From Aquila chrysaetos chrysaetos (taxonomy: Eukaryota > Chordata > Aves > Accipitriformes > Accipitridae): a DNA stretch of 64,000 nt. The stretch spans positions 77,383,538-77,447,537 of the forward strand of contig NC_044004.1 in NCBI RefSeq assembly GCF_900496995.4, in the 5' to 3' direction. Every line of letters begins with the position of its first letter. Within the stretch, counting starts at the first letter, position 1. The notes beneath the pieces are model-generated. The model saw only the letters and a program-made list of their open reading frames with translations, was not told the origin of the DNA and did no database searches. Below, in pieces: positions 11,961-25,607 of this stretch. The position numbers and the translations under genes are program-made.

Positions 11961-14900
11961 CTTAAAGACAAAGAATGGAATGCTGTTATTTTCATCCGCA
12001 AGCGTGATCTTCATCTGTGCAAATGACTCTTTCAAAGTCAAAGCCCTTTAGTTAGTGTAGTGCTGGAAGATGATCACACTTCAGCATAAGCATAGCAAAA
12101 ATTTGAATTTTTTGATTTAAAAAAGTTAATAACCAAGTAATTCTCAAATCACGTCTGCATGGTAACGCTGAACTGGTAATAGGATATAGATTGTTTGCCA
12201 TTAAAAACAGTCCTTGAATCCAACACTGTGCAATGTATTAAGTAATGTAATTATGCTGGAGAGAACAGACTGATAAGCAAATAAGGAGTGATGAGATTTT
12301 TGACTGAGACAGAATATAGAATATTCCTGCATTTGTGAAGTACAGGACAAGGGAAAGGGGAAAAAAAAAAATACAGAAAAAGTCAATAATGTTACAGTAG
12401 AGCAAATATAAGAAAAAGGAAAACGCATTGGGAAATCTTCAGCTACAGAAAAGCGACATATCTCCACAGGACTTACATGAATGTACTATTTTTTATATTC
12501 TTAGATATGACAAATTAGTTCTTAGACACAGGAAGGAAAAAGCATTCAGGTACTCATGACAGAGATGAAGAGTACAAAAAAGAGCTCAAGAATACAAGCC
12601 CCACTGCGGGAGAATAAGACTTCGAAAAATGAACCAGCTGCCACACAAAGAGGTATTCATAACACTGCAAGCTTCAACATCATGTTTGGACCTAAAAGAT
12701 AAGAAAAGCCGTTCTATATTACTCAACGGGCACTCGCAAGTCCCTCTTTCTATGTTAAGTCCAGGGCAAATTTCCAGACATCTGGTGTCTGGGGGACACT
12801 TCTGCATAGCTGAACGCTAAAGCGAAGCCCAGGGCCATCTCCTGGCAGGACAGAAACAAGGCATGCCAAGTCAATCTGGGAACGGTGTGCACGAGAAGTC
12901 TGCTACGGAGGGTTACCTCACGTTACAAATAGCTTGAGGAAGAGTTTGGGGGTTTGGGAAGGAACAGATAAGGAATGTCGTTGGGAGGAGGGCTGGGGTT
13001 TTTACGCTGTTCTTGGCTTGTGGGTCAAAAAGGTCTGTCATGAGAAGCGAGCTGAGAGCCTGGCACATCACTTAAGATAGGGTAAGTGGCTAAATGGGGT
13101 TTTAGTCCATAAGCAAGAAGTACTAAGGTGACAAAACTGGTACTGGCGAGATCTCTGAGAAACGAGTAGGCTGTCATCATCTTCACTAAGACAGTGTCAT
13201 TTCCATAAATCTCTCACAACAGGCTCCTTCAGAGTGAACCATCTTTGCAGCTTTCAGTCACCAGTGCCGCTGAACAGGGAAGCCTGTGGATGCAAATCGG
13301 ACTATTCTCATGTGCACGTTAACTAGCCAACTGTTTAAATAAGCGTTTTGCTCAGACATGTTACAGATCTGCACATATTTTTAGATGTGTACAATATGCA
13401 AGCCTAACTTTGACAATCCAGCCCTTTCACCCCGAGTAGTTTAGTACGGCTCTTTTCACCCTCCTCCCCCGTGCCTCAGCCCTACATGAAAGCAAAGGCA
13501 ACATTTGGAACTAAGCTTGCTAAAAACGATTTGGTTTGTTGCTACACTTCAAGCATATGTAAAAATACCGTGCTGTTGCCTTGTGACAGCAACATAGCAT
13601 GTCCTAGAGGTTAGTTTTAGTGTATTTACTCTTCCAGAGCACCACATCTTTCAGTAAATGGGCAACGTATGATGCAGTTCTGGTCTCATCACAACATGTG
13701 TAACATCTGGGAGAACTGCCACTTGTCAAGCCGACCAGTGCTCTGCTGACAGACAAAGTGAGCATTATACTGAAATGCCATTCCTCAGCTGTTTGCAGAA
13801 TTAATTTCCCTGTAGAATTTTCTAATTAGTTGGCTCTTTCCAGCCCGTTCCCCACAGAGGAAGCAGAAAGGAAGCAAAAGGCTAGCACCTGCTCCTAAAG
13901 CTCTGGCTGGGAAAAAAAAATAATTAAATTTAAGGATGACATATACAGTAAGTATTTAGGCACTAGAAAGTCTTCTATCCATGCAGCTGTGGGGATGAAG
14001 TAACTCTGTTTGAAAGCTTAATGGAGATTTTTCTGTGGGGAAGAATTTCCAGTGGCTCACATTCCAGACAGTTAACCACATTACCGAGGGGAAGAAAAAG
14101 GGATTTGTTCAAGCATTAAGAACTGTCTTTAAAAAAAAAAAAAAAAACTGATCTGTAGAAAAGACAGACAGATGAATCCAGACCTGAGGATGACTCTACA
14201 TGTAGCTCATTCAATCACCTATGGGTTATTTTCAATCATTCTGTTTTTCTATAATTTCAAATTAAAATCCATTATTATGTTGGAATGCAGTGTATGATAT
14301 TATCTTAGAAGTAACAGCTAACACAACAGAGTTTATTCCTAACTAAAGTGAGTCACTTTAACAAAAGAAATAACATGGTTATTGCTTTGAATTTACATGC
14401 AGTGGGTCACTGTACAGAAGAATACATATGAGAAGTATTTCATGGAAAATAAAAATAAGAACAAAACAGTCCAACAAAAGCAGTTCGCATTTCTGACTAC
14501 ACAGGCACTTTCCCAAAACAATTTTAAATACTGAATATAAAGGAAGATAATGGTCTACTAAGGGTAGAATACATGAGGGAAAAAAGCTCCCTTATTATGG
14601 ATATTAGAATAAGCAACAATCACTTCAGTAAATAGTTTTCACTGTCTTTCCACAGTGATCTTACAAAATGGTAGACTTCACAAAGAACTAAGGTTTTAGA
14701 ATAGGATTATAGATGTCATCTAACTAAATTAATTTGGTGGGTGTGTTTTGATCAGGACAACATGTGAATTAGGCCCAGAGATGAGCAAGAGTTACCCATT
14801 AATAAGCTAGATGGGCTTTTAATTGTACAGTATTGTCTAATTTTTGTGTATTCCAAAGCTTCCTGAAAGTTGTTTTTTAATAGAATCAATGTACGTGTAT

Positions 14901-15220
14901 CAACAAATGTATACATTTGGAGTAGGGGTATGTGTGATTAAAAGACTTTTTCATTAATAACATAATGATTTCGTGCATCAAGACGCAGTGTTACATTTTT
15001 ATAAACTCATAATTTTCCAGCACAGTTTTAGATAAACAAATGCAACAGGGAGTGTAGGTAGGAGTAAAGGTTCTGTTAGACCAGAGGAAAAAAAGAGATA
15101 ATGTTGCCTGCCTGGGACAAATGCCCAGACGTTGCTCCCCACTCGAACACAATTTTGAAATAAAAGTAATGAAATTAAAAGTGGAGATGTAAGGCAAGGC
15201 TATTCCTCCTTCTCGCTGAC
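11961..15220. other. Unique non-coding sequence
   Basis: Contains A tracts at 12361 and 14131 and the AP-1 palindrome at 14344. The piece 12580-13300 is slightly richer in GC, with short frames on both strands and no family match. No repeat family was recognised. Confidence 0.55.
14344..14360. promoter_or_regulatory. 17-bp palindrome centred on an AP-1 site
   Basis: TAAAGTGAGTCACTTTA is a perfect palindrome with 8-base arms around a central G. Its centre is TGAGTCA, the consensus site for AP-1 (Jun/Fos) dimers. Occupancy cannot be judged from sequence. Confidence 0.4.
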
Positions 15221-15526
15221 AATGCTTGGTAATATTCTCTGGCATACTGTTTGTCTGTGGAAAATTAGCGCATGAGTGGCATTTATCCTTGTCATATGAG
15301 GTGGCAGTAACACGTTCAATTCAGATGTCTACAATTATTTCAAGTGGACTTCCCCCCAAAGCCTACATTGAAGAGGATAATTTCAAACTTCAGAAAACCA
15401 AAGTAAACAACACTCATTTATATTCCTCGGAAGCGGTGCAGCTAAATTCATCTGCGGCTTTGAAAATCTCCCATGATACTTTAGTCTGGCCCATTAACTG
15501 CACCTGTTCTCTTTTTCTTTCTCTTC

Positions 15527-15549
15527 TTTTTTTTTGGGGGGGGGGGGGG
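15527..15549 (+). repeat. T9 G14 homopolymer junction
   Basis: Nine T run straight into fourteen G. The tract interrupts the 126-codon frame at 15226-15606, which argues against that frame being coding. Sequencing or assembly error in the G count is quite possible here. Confidence 0.92.
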
Positions 15550-15657
15550 AGCTGGGGCATTATTTCCCCTTCAATAGCAGGTGTCTGGCTTTTTAAGGAT
15601 GCATAGAATATTTTATTTCATTACTGTCTAGGCATTTCAAATGAAAAAAAAAAAAAA

Positions 15658-18600
15658 GAATAAAAACCCCTTCACCCCATTATTTCCCCCTTTGAAATGA
15701 AAAGTAAATAGTGGAAGGAGAGTGTGTGCTTGGAAAGAAAAATGAGTGATAACTCACAGAGAAACACAAAATGAAACAGTAAATCTGTTTTCCACAAATA
15801 ATGACCTAAATTAATCAATTTTATAGGTTTCTCTTTATTTTTCACTTTGACAAAAATGACAATTTCATTTCTTAACAGGAAAACATTTTACTGAAATCGT
15901 TTTGACTTACTTCTAATTTGGATGTAGACTTTCCATAAATAGAAGCATATATAAGCTGCTACAGGCAGCTCTTCTCCAGAAGACCTCTACTCGCAATTAT
16001 AGAATTGAGTTAAATTTAATTTACCTGTGGCTCATTCAAACAGGCTTTATTTTTTTCCTTAACAGCTAAGGTGATAGTGAATAACAATTTGAGCGTTAAA
16101 AAGACGTATTGTTCTCAGATGTTTACAGTTCATAATAATTTTAGCTAAATCTGAAGTCAAGAAAACAAGCTAAGAAAACCTTGGTTGTTTTGAGGAAATA
16201 ATCTCTGCTTATTTACTACACAATGAAATTAAAAATATATTAAAACTAAATATAGTTGTGTCAGTGACCTTTGAAAGCATGTTTGAGGATTTTATATTGG
16301 TTATGTTCTATTTTACTTTTGATTAGTTTTGATTAGTTTATCTGTAAATCTAAAACACATGAAGAAAAAAGTCTGTAAAACAGAAAAGAACAATTTTCTC
16401 TGTGAAGCCTCTAGCCTGTTGTAAAGCAGAATTCTGCATTATAGCGCAGCTGACTCAACCCTTCTTTCTCTCAGTTACCAAGAAAAGCAAAAAAGTCAGT
16501 TCCTATACCTTCCCAAAAATTTAGAAAAATACTTCCTAAGTCGCCGAAGATAAACGTTTGACTCGAACACCAGAATACTGATTCAGGAACCATGTTTTAC
16601 TGACTGCTGTCTTAATGCCACTATCGATCGGTGCCATCTGGTTTTTAGGCCAGCAGAATCTCGCCCATGCTAAAAGGGAAAGGCAGAAAAGTACTGTCTT
16701 GGCTACAACTTTGACAAATATCTAACAGTGGTGAGCACGGTGTAAGAATCAAAATGTAACTTGTCTGGTTTGATGTCAGTTGGGTGACATCTTTCAAAAG
16801 CCTGGGGTTACTGCTCCCTTTCTCCTCTTCCACCTTCTTTTTTCAATCATCTGCTTTTCCGCTCAGATGACTCGAATTGTTTTCCCTGAACGTACTCATC
16901 TGGGCTAATGTTGTTAAACAAATGGCATGTGGCCAGACCCCAAGTTCCTGTGCAGACTCACTGACCACCTCCATTTACAACGTCAGGCACAGCAGCCTGA
17001 GAGAGAGAGGCTAACAGGTTGCAACATGCATATTAATATCACTTTACTTTTTCATATCCTTATCTCTAACAGCAAATCTATGTAGCTCAGGATATGAACT
17101 GCAAATGAGAGATGAGGAACTGGTTGGTGCTTATCAGGAATGATGGAATTTGAGATTCTGAGATGAAGGGGGGTTGTTAGGTTTTTTGTTTTGTTTTGTT
17201 TTGTTTTAATGAGAGGACTGACTGATGTTTATCAGTTGACCCCTGTTTCAGGTAATGGAGCAGTTGGCAGGGAGCTATTCATACTGATTAGATTGAGTGA
17301 GCTGGTATTCAGATTAACTTCTGATTTCCCCAGTATTATTTGTACAAGCTCTTTATTGCTCTGGATAATTCTCCACTTCCTGGTTTAGGAAGTGGAACTG
17401 ACGTCCTCCTGGAGCACCGCTACCAGCTCATCACATTTTATTATGTGAGATGACATGATGGTCATAGATTAACCCAACCTCTTACTATTTTTCAGTAGTA
17501 AAACTAGACTTCTGTGAAATTTGCTTTCTTCTAACCAAACAGCAGTAATGCACAACCTTATCATCTAAGAAAGATTTATGGTACTGAGACTAATCAGGAT
17601 ATTACTTTTAACCAACATTTCTGTGGCTAAGGCAACGGCTGTCTTCTTTCAGGAATTGAATGTTTTTGTAACCAGAGTGGCTTTCAACCCTTACATGTGC
17701 TGAGAGTCCCCAAAACTCTTCTGCTGTGGCTGGAAGGAGTTACGATATTCTTTCCTTCTCTCTCCTCTGCTAAGCTCGTGGCCTGCAGTATCTTTGGGTT
17801 TCTTTCCTCTTCCACAGCCTGTTATTTGTCACTGTTTTGTCTCACTTGTCTGACACAAAAGATCCTTGAAGTGATCCATCAGAGGAGCAGATTCACCACC
17901 AGTTTTCCAAAAGCTCCCTCATTGCATCTACAAGCCTAAGCCCAACAGACCCTGCAACTACAGGTGAGAGTTGGGGTAGAACAAGTAATGACTTATCACA
18001 TCTGTACGTTAGGATTTCTACCACACCAGCGAACACATTTTCATTGACATTTCCTTTTCCACCCTGGCTATTAAACCTCGTATTTCACATATCTGTATAG
18101 AAGACCAGGTTTGGTTTCCATGAATGGGCCGCATTATGGTTTTTTTAAGTTATTCAATCTCCTACAGGCTTTTATCCAAACCAAGCAACTAAAATAAAAC
18201 ATGGCTTCCTTCCCTGAGATGGTTTCATAGCCCAGCTCTCCAACTTTCTCCCCTACCACAAACATGCAACACAATTGTGCAACAGCCGAGGAAGGAATGG
18301 TGAGATCAGAGCCGTGACTGCAGACATCCTGACATGGGGATCTGGCAGCTATTCAACACAAACACAATTAGAGGACTTACCCTTGCGTGAAGTATTTTCT
18401 TTCTTGATAGTCACCAGCCTTAACCTCTAGGAATGCTTACGAATCAGATAGCGTTCCTTGAGGAGGGCGAGCCTTTTCAAGCTCCTCTGTCTTGCTGTAG
18501 CCAACACAGATATAAAGAAGAAAGAAATTCCACCACATGTACAACTTCTCCAAGCAAAAGCATTTAAAAAGAGAGAAGAGTTGTGGTCTCAAAATCCCTG

Positions 18601-20240
18601 CCAAGGATTCAAGAAGAGAAGATCACATGGTGCTTGCTCCTCTTCCCCTTCACTACTATCTGCAAGAAAAAATAACACCACAAGAGACAAACTTTGAAAT
18701 TCACACCAAACGTGAGAGTAGGGGGCTTCCTGAGTCCTGCTTGTTGGCTGCTCTGGCAGTGGTGATACCACAGAATGGTGGCAGGGCTTTGCACGTCTTA
18801 GGAGACTCATGGGATGCATAGCTCTTTGTGAGTTAGATAAAAAAAAAAAGGTTCATGATTTTAGAAAATGTGGCCTGGTGTACATGGGTGTTATACAACT
18901 TACAAATTCTAAAGCATGACAACACAAATATTTTGTTAGATTTATTCCAAATAGTGGTAAACCCTGGGCTTGTCACAGAGGTAACAAAATCTTAAAAATG
19001 GCAGTAACAGCTGACCTTATATAAAAATACTTGCTAGCGGTAAGTCAAATGTCAGTCTGGGACAGCAGTTACAAAGGGAAATTCTTGTTCCAAAATGCCC
19101 AAGGATTTAAATTATTTTCATCTCAAGCTGCATTGGTGACACAAAAGAACTGGACAAAAGTACCCATTGGTGTAACCTCAGGAGTGTTAACACAGCAGTA
19201 CTAAGGGGAAGGCTATTTAGTGGGATTTCCAGCTGATGCAACGCGAAATGCCATGACTACCTCAGGTACTGCAATTTACAGAGACACTTAATGGAGCAAA
19301 TTAGCCAACCTTAGCAGAGCACCACGCTAAAGCCATACTACTGCTGGTACCCTGTGCAACTTATTCAGTTCATCCTAGGTATCTCTATATAGCAGACTTA
19401 CCCCACCGAAGAAAAATTGCAGAGTCCAGGTAACTGATATAACATAAAGCAAAATAATAATAAAAGAAAATGATACGGATAGCTCCAACTCAGAAATACT
19501 GAACCGAACTTAGACGTGTGTGACCTGCCTGAGAAAACCCACCACCTCAGTGCATGAGCACTTATTCAGGTAACAACTTTCAAATTGCACCTTTGAGCAG
19601 CAACGTAACAGCTGTAGGAGGAATAGTTGTGCAGCATAGCTGCCTTCCCAAGTGACTAGATGCACTTCTCCATTGTTAGGAACTTTCACAAATAACAACA
19701 ATTTGAAAAGCAGGAGAGCATGACAAAATATCAGGTATCTGAATCCAGTCAGAATGAGACACTCCCAAAAATATTTCTATCACTATGAAATCCCACCCCC
19801 CCACCTCCCCAAATATCCAAGGAAAATTTTTGCATGATACCAGAAGAAGAAGAATAATGCCTCAGCCAGATATTAATGGTCACAGAGTTCCAAGTAAAGG
19901 AGCTGATTTATGTTATTAGGGTGCATGTGAAACAACCAGGCTATGCTCAAGGGACAAACTACCTGAGTATGGTACTAAACTACTGGTACTAAAGCAGTTG
20001 CACCAAGCAAGCAAATACAGCAAAGAAAACTTATTTCTGGGGTAGCTCTGTTGACATCTGCAGACCTACCCAAGCCAGGCATTCATCCCAAAATAAAAAA
20101 TAGGCAACCAACTATGAATGGTTTCTGGTCTTGACTTTTTGTAACTCCGCTAAAGAAGGCACAATATAAATCTGCAACCCTGTATCCGGGCAATAATTTA
20201 AATACATCAAGAAAATGCTTGGAGTCACTCCGGATGAAAG
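15658..20240. other. Unique non-coding sequence
   Basis: Holds the TTTTG microsatellite at 17181. Overlapping frames on both strands at 18458-18821 (60-94 codons) are too alike in quality for any one to be preferred as coding. Two copies of TTTTGATTAG sit next to each other at about 16317-16337. Confidence 0.55.
17181..17207 (+). repeat. (TTTTG)n microsatellite
   Basis: GTTTTTT is followed by four to five GTTTT units. It is a plain short tandem repeat; no associated element is visible. Confidence 0.85.
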
Positions 20241-20266
20241 AAAAAAAAAAAAAAAAAAAAAAAAAA
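20241..20266 (+). repeat. Poly(A) tract, 26 nt
   Basis: An uninterrupted run of 26 A. The preceding 150 bases show no polyadenylation hexamer close to the tract and no recognisable gene, so a retroposed tail is possible but unproven. Confidence 0.95.
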
Positions 20267-23200
20267 GAGCGATTTCAAAATCTATCAGTCCTTATAAACA
20301 AGGATGTTACTTTCCCCTTTCTTATCCAGAACCGCCCTTAATTGAAAGGATCAGTATTTAAAGCAACTAGTGCTGCCCTGCACATGAATCCCCTTTGCAC
20401 CTCTTCCTTCTTATTTCTTCAGCGGTTTTATTAACATTAGTGACTTATCTAAGTATTAGAATGCTTGGCTGCTTGGAAGCTTATCAACGGCAAATTTTAT
20501 GGGCTGTTTAGTGATGGAAACAGGAGGAGTTGGAGCTCTCCCCCCCCAGCTACCTCGATATGGAAGTCTTCAAGAAGCCGTGGAATGCGCTCTCTGGTAT
20601 TTTTGGTATCTTTAAAGTGTCAAGAGTGCAGAATTTCTCTTGTCAGTTGTCACAGTGTGACTCACAATTAGAGCCATCTGCTCTGCATTCACCTCCCCAG
20701 GGGCAGCGCTCGTTTTTCACCAGCTTCCTGTTGTTGACAGCACAGTTCCTCCCTGTATCACTCTCCACCAGCACCCATACTCCTCACGGACGTTGCAACA
20801 GGCTTAAGCAGGTTTCCCTTGGGAAAGCCTTTGCCCTTGTTTTGCTAGTGATTGGGAAAAACACAGGCTGTTGAGAAAGCTCTGAAGGCGGAGGCTAGGT
20901 TTCTAAAGGAACTGAACAAATTCCATTGATTATTTTTTTCAGGAGGACTCCATTGTTCTTAGATCTCTTTCAAAGATCTTGGCATTTCTCTACATCCATT
21001 TTTTATTTCAAGCAGCAGAGCAGCTTGAAAAAAGAAACATTATTTGTGCTGAGTCCTTTTCAATAATTGAGGGAAATGGATGACTAATACTATCTAAGTA
21101 TTAGTCAAATCAGTTTTCAAGTACTAGAAATAATTTCGAATAACAGACTGCAGATGGGGAACACGTTGCCTTCCCTTCCCCCTCCACCCAATTAAAAAAA
21201 CAGTTGTGCTACAGATTTTTCGCACCAAACGCTTAAGCTGAGTGAGGTTAACTACCCCAAGCACAGACCCACGCTCATGCCTGGGTCTGTGCTTGGGTTA
21301 ATGCCTGGACCATGCAGAAATACCACCTAGGCTGGGCATGGCTAGCTGGCCTGAAGCATAGCTGTACGTTGTAGATCGGCCTACGGCATTTTGCCTTTAA
21401 ACTCCTGTGGGCTGGAAGTTTTGTTGCTTGGGCTCTGACCAGCAGTAACTACAAGAGTCGGCCACCTATTATAGAAGCAACTATCTGAGAGACAGTAATA
21501 TGTTTATACTTTCAAGAATTCCTACACTAAGGGCTACATCCATTTAAGGACCCAGGAGGCTACAGATGGGGGGACGTAATGCCTAATCTTTGAGGTGCCC
21601 CTCTGTTGGGTATAGAGTACCTAGGGGTGAAAGCCTAAGGTCCCCATGCGACGAATGGAGAAAATGAATGGCCATCTCAGAACAGGAATGAAAACAGGCA
21701 ACTGGTTAGCTGCCACCTCCTCACTGTTTGCCCAATTGAATCAACAGAAAAACAGATTTGAGATTCTGCTTTCCCTGGGAACCCAGTTTTCCTGGAACTA
21801 TCTCCAGTCCTGCAGGAGCATAAGGTCTTAGGTATTGAAAGATACTGTAGTCATTCTTCCCTGCTAGGCCTGGGTTTGGTCCTATGCTTCTCTGTTATGT
21901 CTACTGCATAAGGAGCAGCCTAACAGAAAATTCAAATATTCCACATAATATAAAACACTCCTCCCACAATGGGCCGCAAATTATATGCACTTTTGTCTGA
22001 GCCTTTAGGGCAGCTCCTGGGCCCTGTTCCTGACCTGACACTGGTGATAACCGCTAATGTCTGTCATGCTCAGAAATTCTGAATAAACTGATAAATCATC
22101 TTATTTTGTACCACATCCTAGCAATAAAGATTAGTTGCATAACTTTGCTGTGATTTGCTGGGATCTTTCCAGAACCAGTGGTTGGCTTCTCCCAGGAACA
22201 GACTCTCTCTTATTTATTCACAGCCCTCCAAACACAAGTTTAGCAGACTTCAGATCATGATGCATCTGCATTCATTCAGTCACATCACATCAATACGACG
22301 CACAGAAGCCTTTCATTTGCCTTCTAAATCAGGATAGCATAACATCTGAAATATTTCTCACAGACCCTGGTCTTCAACACAAAACTGAACTTCTCTTCAC
22401 TATTTCAGCATTCCCTTCACCAGGATTATATTTGAGGTCAACACAATTTGGGCCCTGGATCCACGCTGCTTAAATTATTAAAAAAATATGAACCCCTGCC
22501 AGTTAAATGAAGAAAATGTGTTCCGAAGAAAGATAAAATACATCCTCTGTTTAAAAACACATTTCCAAAAAGCAACTCTAAACTCATCTCATAAAACTGT
22601 TACGAAATCCCTAGTTCCTCCAAACACTAGGAGAACTCTCTGTAGATGAGAATATTAGTTCATATTTGTTGAGTAATCTAGTAAACCCAGATGGGGAGAA
22701 ATTGGAAAGAGAAAAATGAAGGATTCTTTCAGTGCTGCCTCAGATTGCTCATCTGTATTGAAGGTTTTCAATGTTTCACAGCTGAACTCTCACTCAAAAC
22801 CAGCATTTGCTGAAGGCATGAAAACCTGGATTGTAATAGATCTCTGTTTGTAGGATCAGTTGGTGAGCTGCCACTAAAAGGCCTTAAAATGCATTTGCCA
22901 CTCAGTAATTGTTGTTCCGATAGGCTGATATGCAATTCTCTAGCAAATTCTTTCCGCAAATTACAAACCCACTGATTTGGCCACCTATTAAACGCAAGCC
23001 TCTTGGACTGAAGGACTCTTTCTGATAACTGTTAAGCTGTACTTAACATTCAATGCAAGTCAAAGTTGGGTATTTTCCAAAATCCTCCCTGTTCAACCTT
23101 CTTGTTCTTCTTTCCAAGTCTTCCACTGTGGTAACATCCTCCTCACTCACCTGTCTGAAGGCTGACTCAAAATGACTGGGGAAGATGTTCAGCCATTTAC

Positions 23201-25555
23201 GAGGTTAGCAGAATTGGATATGACAACCTACTCCTCAAACTTCATTATTCTTATCTGTGTTTCTGTTTCCTGCTTATTATACCTGTAGCTTCAGCCCATT
23301 CACTGTAGTAGTGTCCAAGCGCTTTAATTATGGAACCATAATCAAAGCTACATAGCTAAATAGCTTATTCTTAGCAAATAAAGTTATGTTTGCACCCGAG
23401 GTCATACCTGCCAGAACTTGTGTGCTTTAAAAGTAACATCCAGTCATAAAGACTAAGACGTACTTTGAAATTTAATGGAAATGCACTCAGTTAATAGTGC
23501 TTTGCAGAAGAGCAAAATAGTAATAAGGTTGATTAAAAAAGCAGAATTATACTGAAGGACCTCTCTTTTCAAGCAGAAGAAACTGTTTAAAGTATAAAAG
23601 TTATTGTGACTGAGGGAATCTGGTTTGGGGCTGAAAACCTCAAGCATTACATCACAGACAGACCTGTGGCCTTGCATTTTAATAATTAATTTCATAAAAG
23701 ATCCCAAGAGCAATAGAAAGGTCACGAGAGCTATTCCAATCCATGGGCAGTTAAGCAGGAAAATGCTTCAATGCCCTTTAGCCTTTGAGTGTGCTGCAGG
23801 ACAGGGGAGTTTGGTGCTAAACGACAAATTGAGTTAGAAATATTTGAGCCATAAACCATAGTAAATCTTTTAGCACTTGAAACACCATGTGACACTCCAA
23901 ACTGAGAGCAAATGAAGTGTTAGTCTATGCATGTTTAAAACGCATGGAGGCTGTGTTTACCGGATTATCCATTTCTTAACTATGTCTCCTTTAGGAGCCT
24001 TCGCAAGCTGATGTCCAAAGTACCACCAAAGGAAACCATTTACAAAATGCTCCTCTAGCATGATTTAAGAAAAAAAAAAATATATATGTATCTCCCTGAA
24101 AGCAAAATTATTTAGGTTGCAAAGTCAAGGACAGCTAAATTAGGAAGTGGCAGATTTATGTGTGCCTGCATAACCTCTACTCGGCCCTCTTGTAGGTCCT
24201 GTGCCCTGAATGAGACAGAGGTCCTTTGGAAAAAATAGTATGTGATTATGCAATTAAAGACTGTATCTTAACACAGAAAGGAGCTGAATTAAGGTTCCGC
24301 TGGCAGCTATGAATAAGACATTTCCTAACGTTTAAGTTCTGGGCTTTGCAACCTTAGCACAGCATTTCTGGCAGGTGACATCTTTGGATGGCTTTTATAT
24401 ATAGGTGAAAATTAATTCTAGTGTCATTACCGAGCCTTTATTGCCACAGAACAGCTTTCAATTTACCTGAGTGGAAGAAAGAATATTAGGAATCATCTGG
24501 AAAAGGATGCTCTTCCTGAAATGGGAAGAATCGCTATGGCCCTGGAGTGGAGTCGGCAGAAACTTCATATAAAGTTGGTTCTTCTTCCCTTGTTTTCTGG
24601 CCAGCGTTGTGATCAATGTGGAAATGACAACACTGAAACAAAAATTATCGCTGCCCTGATCTGAATCTTTACCACAGGCATTTTGCTGCTTTTGCTAATT
24701 ACTCCAGTTATCAAAGTGCTCAAACTAGAGTCATAGATTCACGAATTGTTTCTTCCTACCCAGTTTTGAAAGCTCAGAGTTCCTAAGGAAAATTCATACT
24801 GACAGGAACCTTAAGTATTACTACCAAAAGCCTTCTGATCAACAGGATTACACGCTTCCAGGAAGGAGAAGGTCTGAAGAAGCTGCCACCAACACTGCTG
24901 CCACCTCTTCACAGCAAGTCTTTCCAGGCCTGTCCTGTTCTGACATAACCCTTTCACAAGAGGGGAGAGCACAAGCATTTCTGCTTCTTCATTCAAACTT
25001 CTCGCATCTCTGCTAGAAGTATACAGCAGAAGCCAGCATAACCTCTGAACAGAATTTAGGTCAATGTAGTTCTTGTTATTTTAGTCTCTCCTGTCTTTGT
25101 TTTATGGATTTAGTCAAGGAAATCAAATATTAAAAAAGCATGTTAAGTGCAACACTAGATGAGACTGTAAAAGTGCCAAATTGATGAATGAAAAGTTACT
25201 ATAAAATTGCCCACACTTTGTAAGTATACGAAGGTATAAAGTCATCACCCTACAGAATAATAGAAAATGTCTCACATTTCTGAGGCATCATAGTTGAAGA
25301 GAGTCATTGCTTTTCATTTCCTGATTTTTACATTTCTAGAACCTTAATCCTTCTTCTGCATATGTGGCATTTTTGGTTGAAAAGTTAGCACAAAGCCTGT
25401 CTATTCTGAGAGTCATATGAACAAAAAAATGCCTTTTGCTCTAGATCTTAAATGTCAAGTAAATTCTATGCAGGAATAAATATTTACTTACAGATTTTAA
25501 ATATGTTTTAAAAAAAGGGCTACTCAGGTTTGGAAATATTTCCATAACAAAAGTT
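20267..25555. other. Unique non-coding sequence
   Basis: Besides the hairpin at 21256-21297, no firm feature. A patch at about 20520-20880 is richer in GC with a 114-codon + frame of unknown identity. The sequence at 21500-21650 looks like ordinary complex DNA, possibly an ancient repeat, but I cannot name one. Confidence 0.5.
21256..21297. repeat. Perfect 16-bp inverted repeat (hairpin), 10-nt loop
   Basis: The left arm CCCAAGCACAGACCCA (21256-21271) is the exact reverse complement of the right arm TGGGTCTGTGCTTGGG (21282-21297), with a 10-base loop. Flanking bases TTAA on both sides could extend pairing past a small bulge. The stem is too short for a classical pre-miRNA but would form a stable RNA hairpin or DNA cruciform. 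Its source (small transposon ends, structured RNA or local foldback) is unknown. Confidence 0.9.
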
Positions 25556-25607
25556 GCTCCAAAACATTGTGGTTCTCCAAAAAATTGTGTGCTCCAAAAC
25601 ACTGTGG
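25556..25607 (+). repeat. Imperfect tandem triplication, about 17-19 bp unit
   Basis: Three units follow each other: GCTCCAAAACATTGTG, GTTCTCCAAAAAATTGTGT and GCTCCAAAACACTGTGG. The shared core is CTCCAAAA(C/A)A.TGTG. No other copies were noticed in the window. Confidence 0.8.

Noticed and set aside
15226-15606. 126-codon + open frame
   Set aside because: Contains the T9G14 homopolymer, which encodes a run of Gly; no homology recognised.
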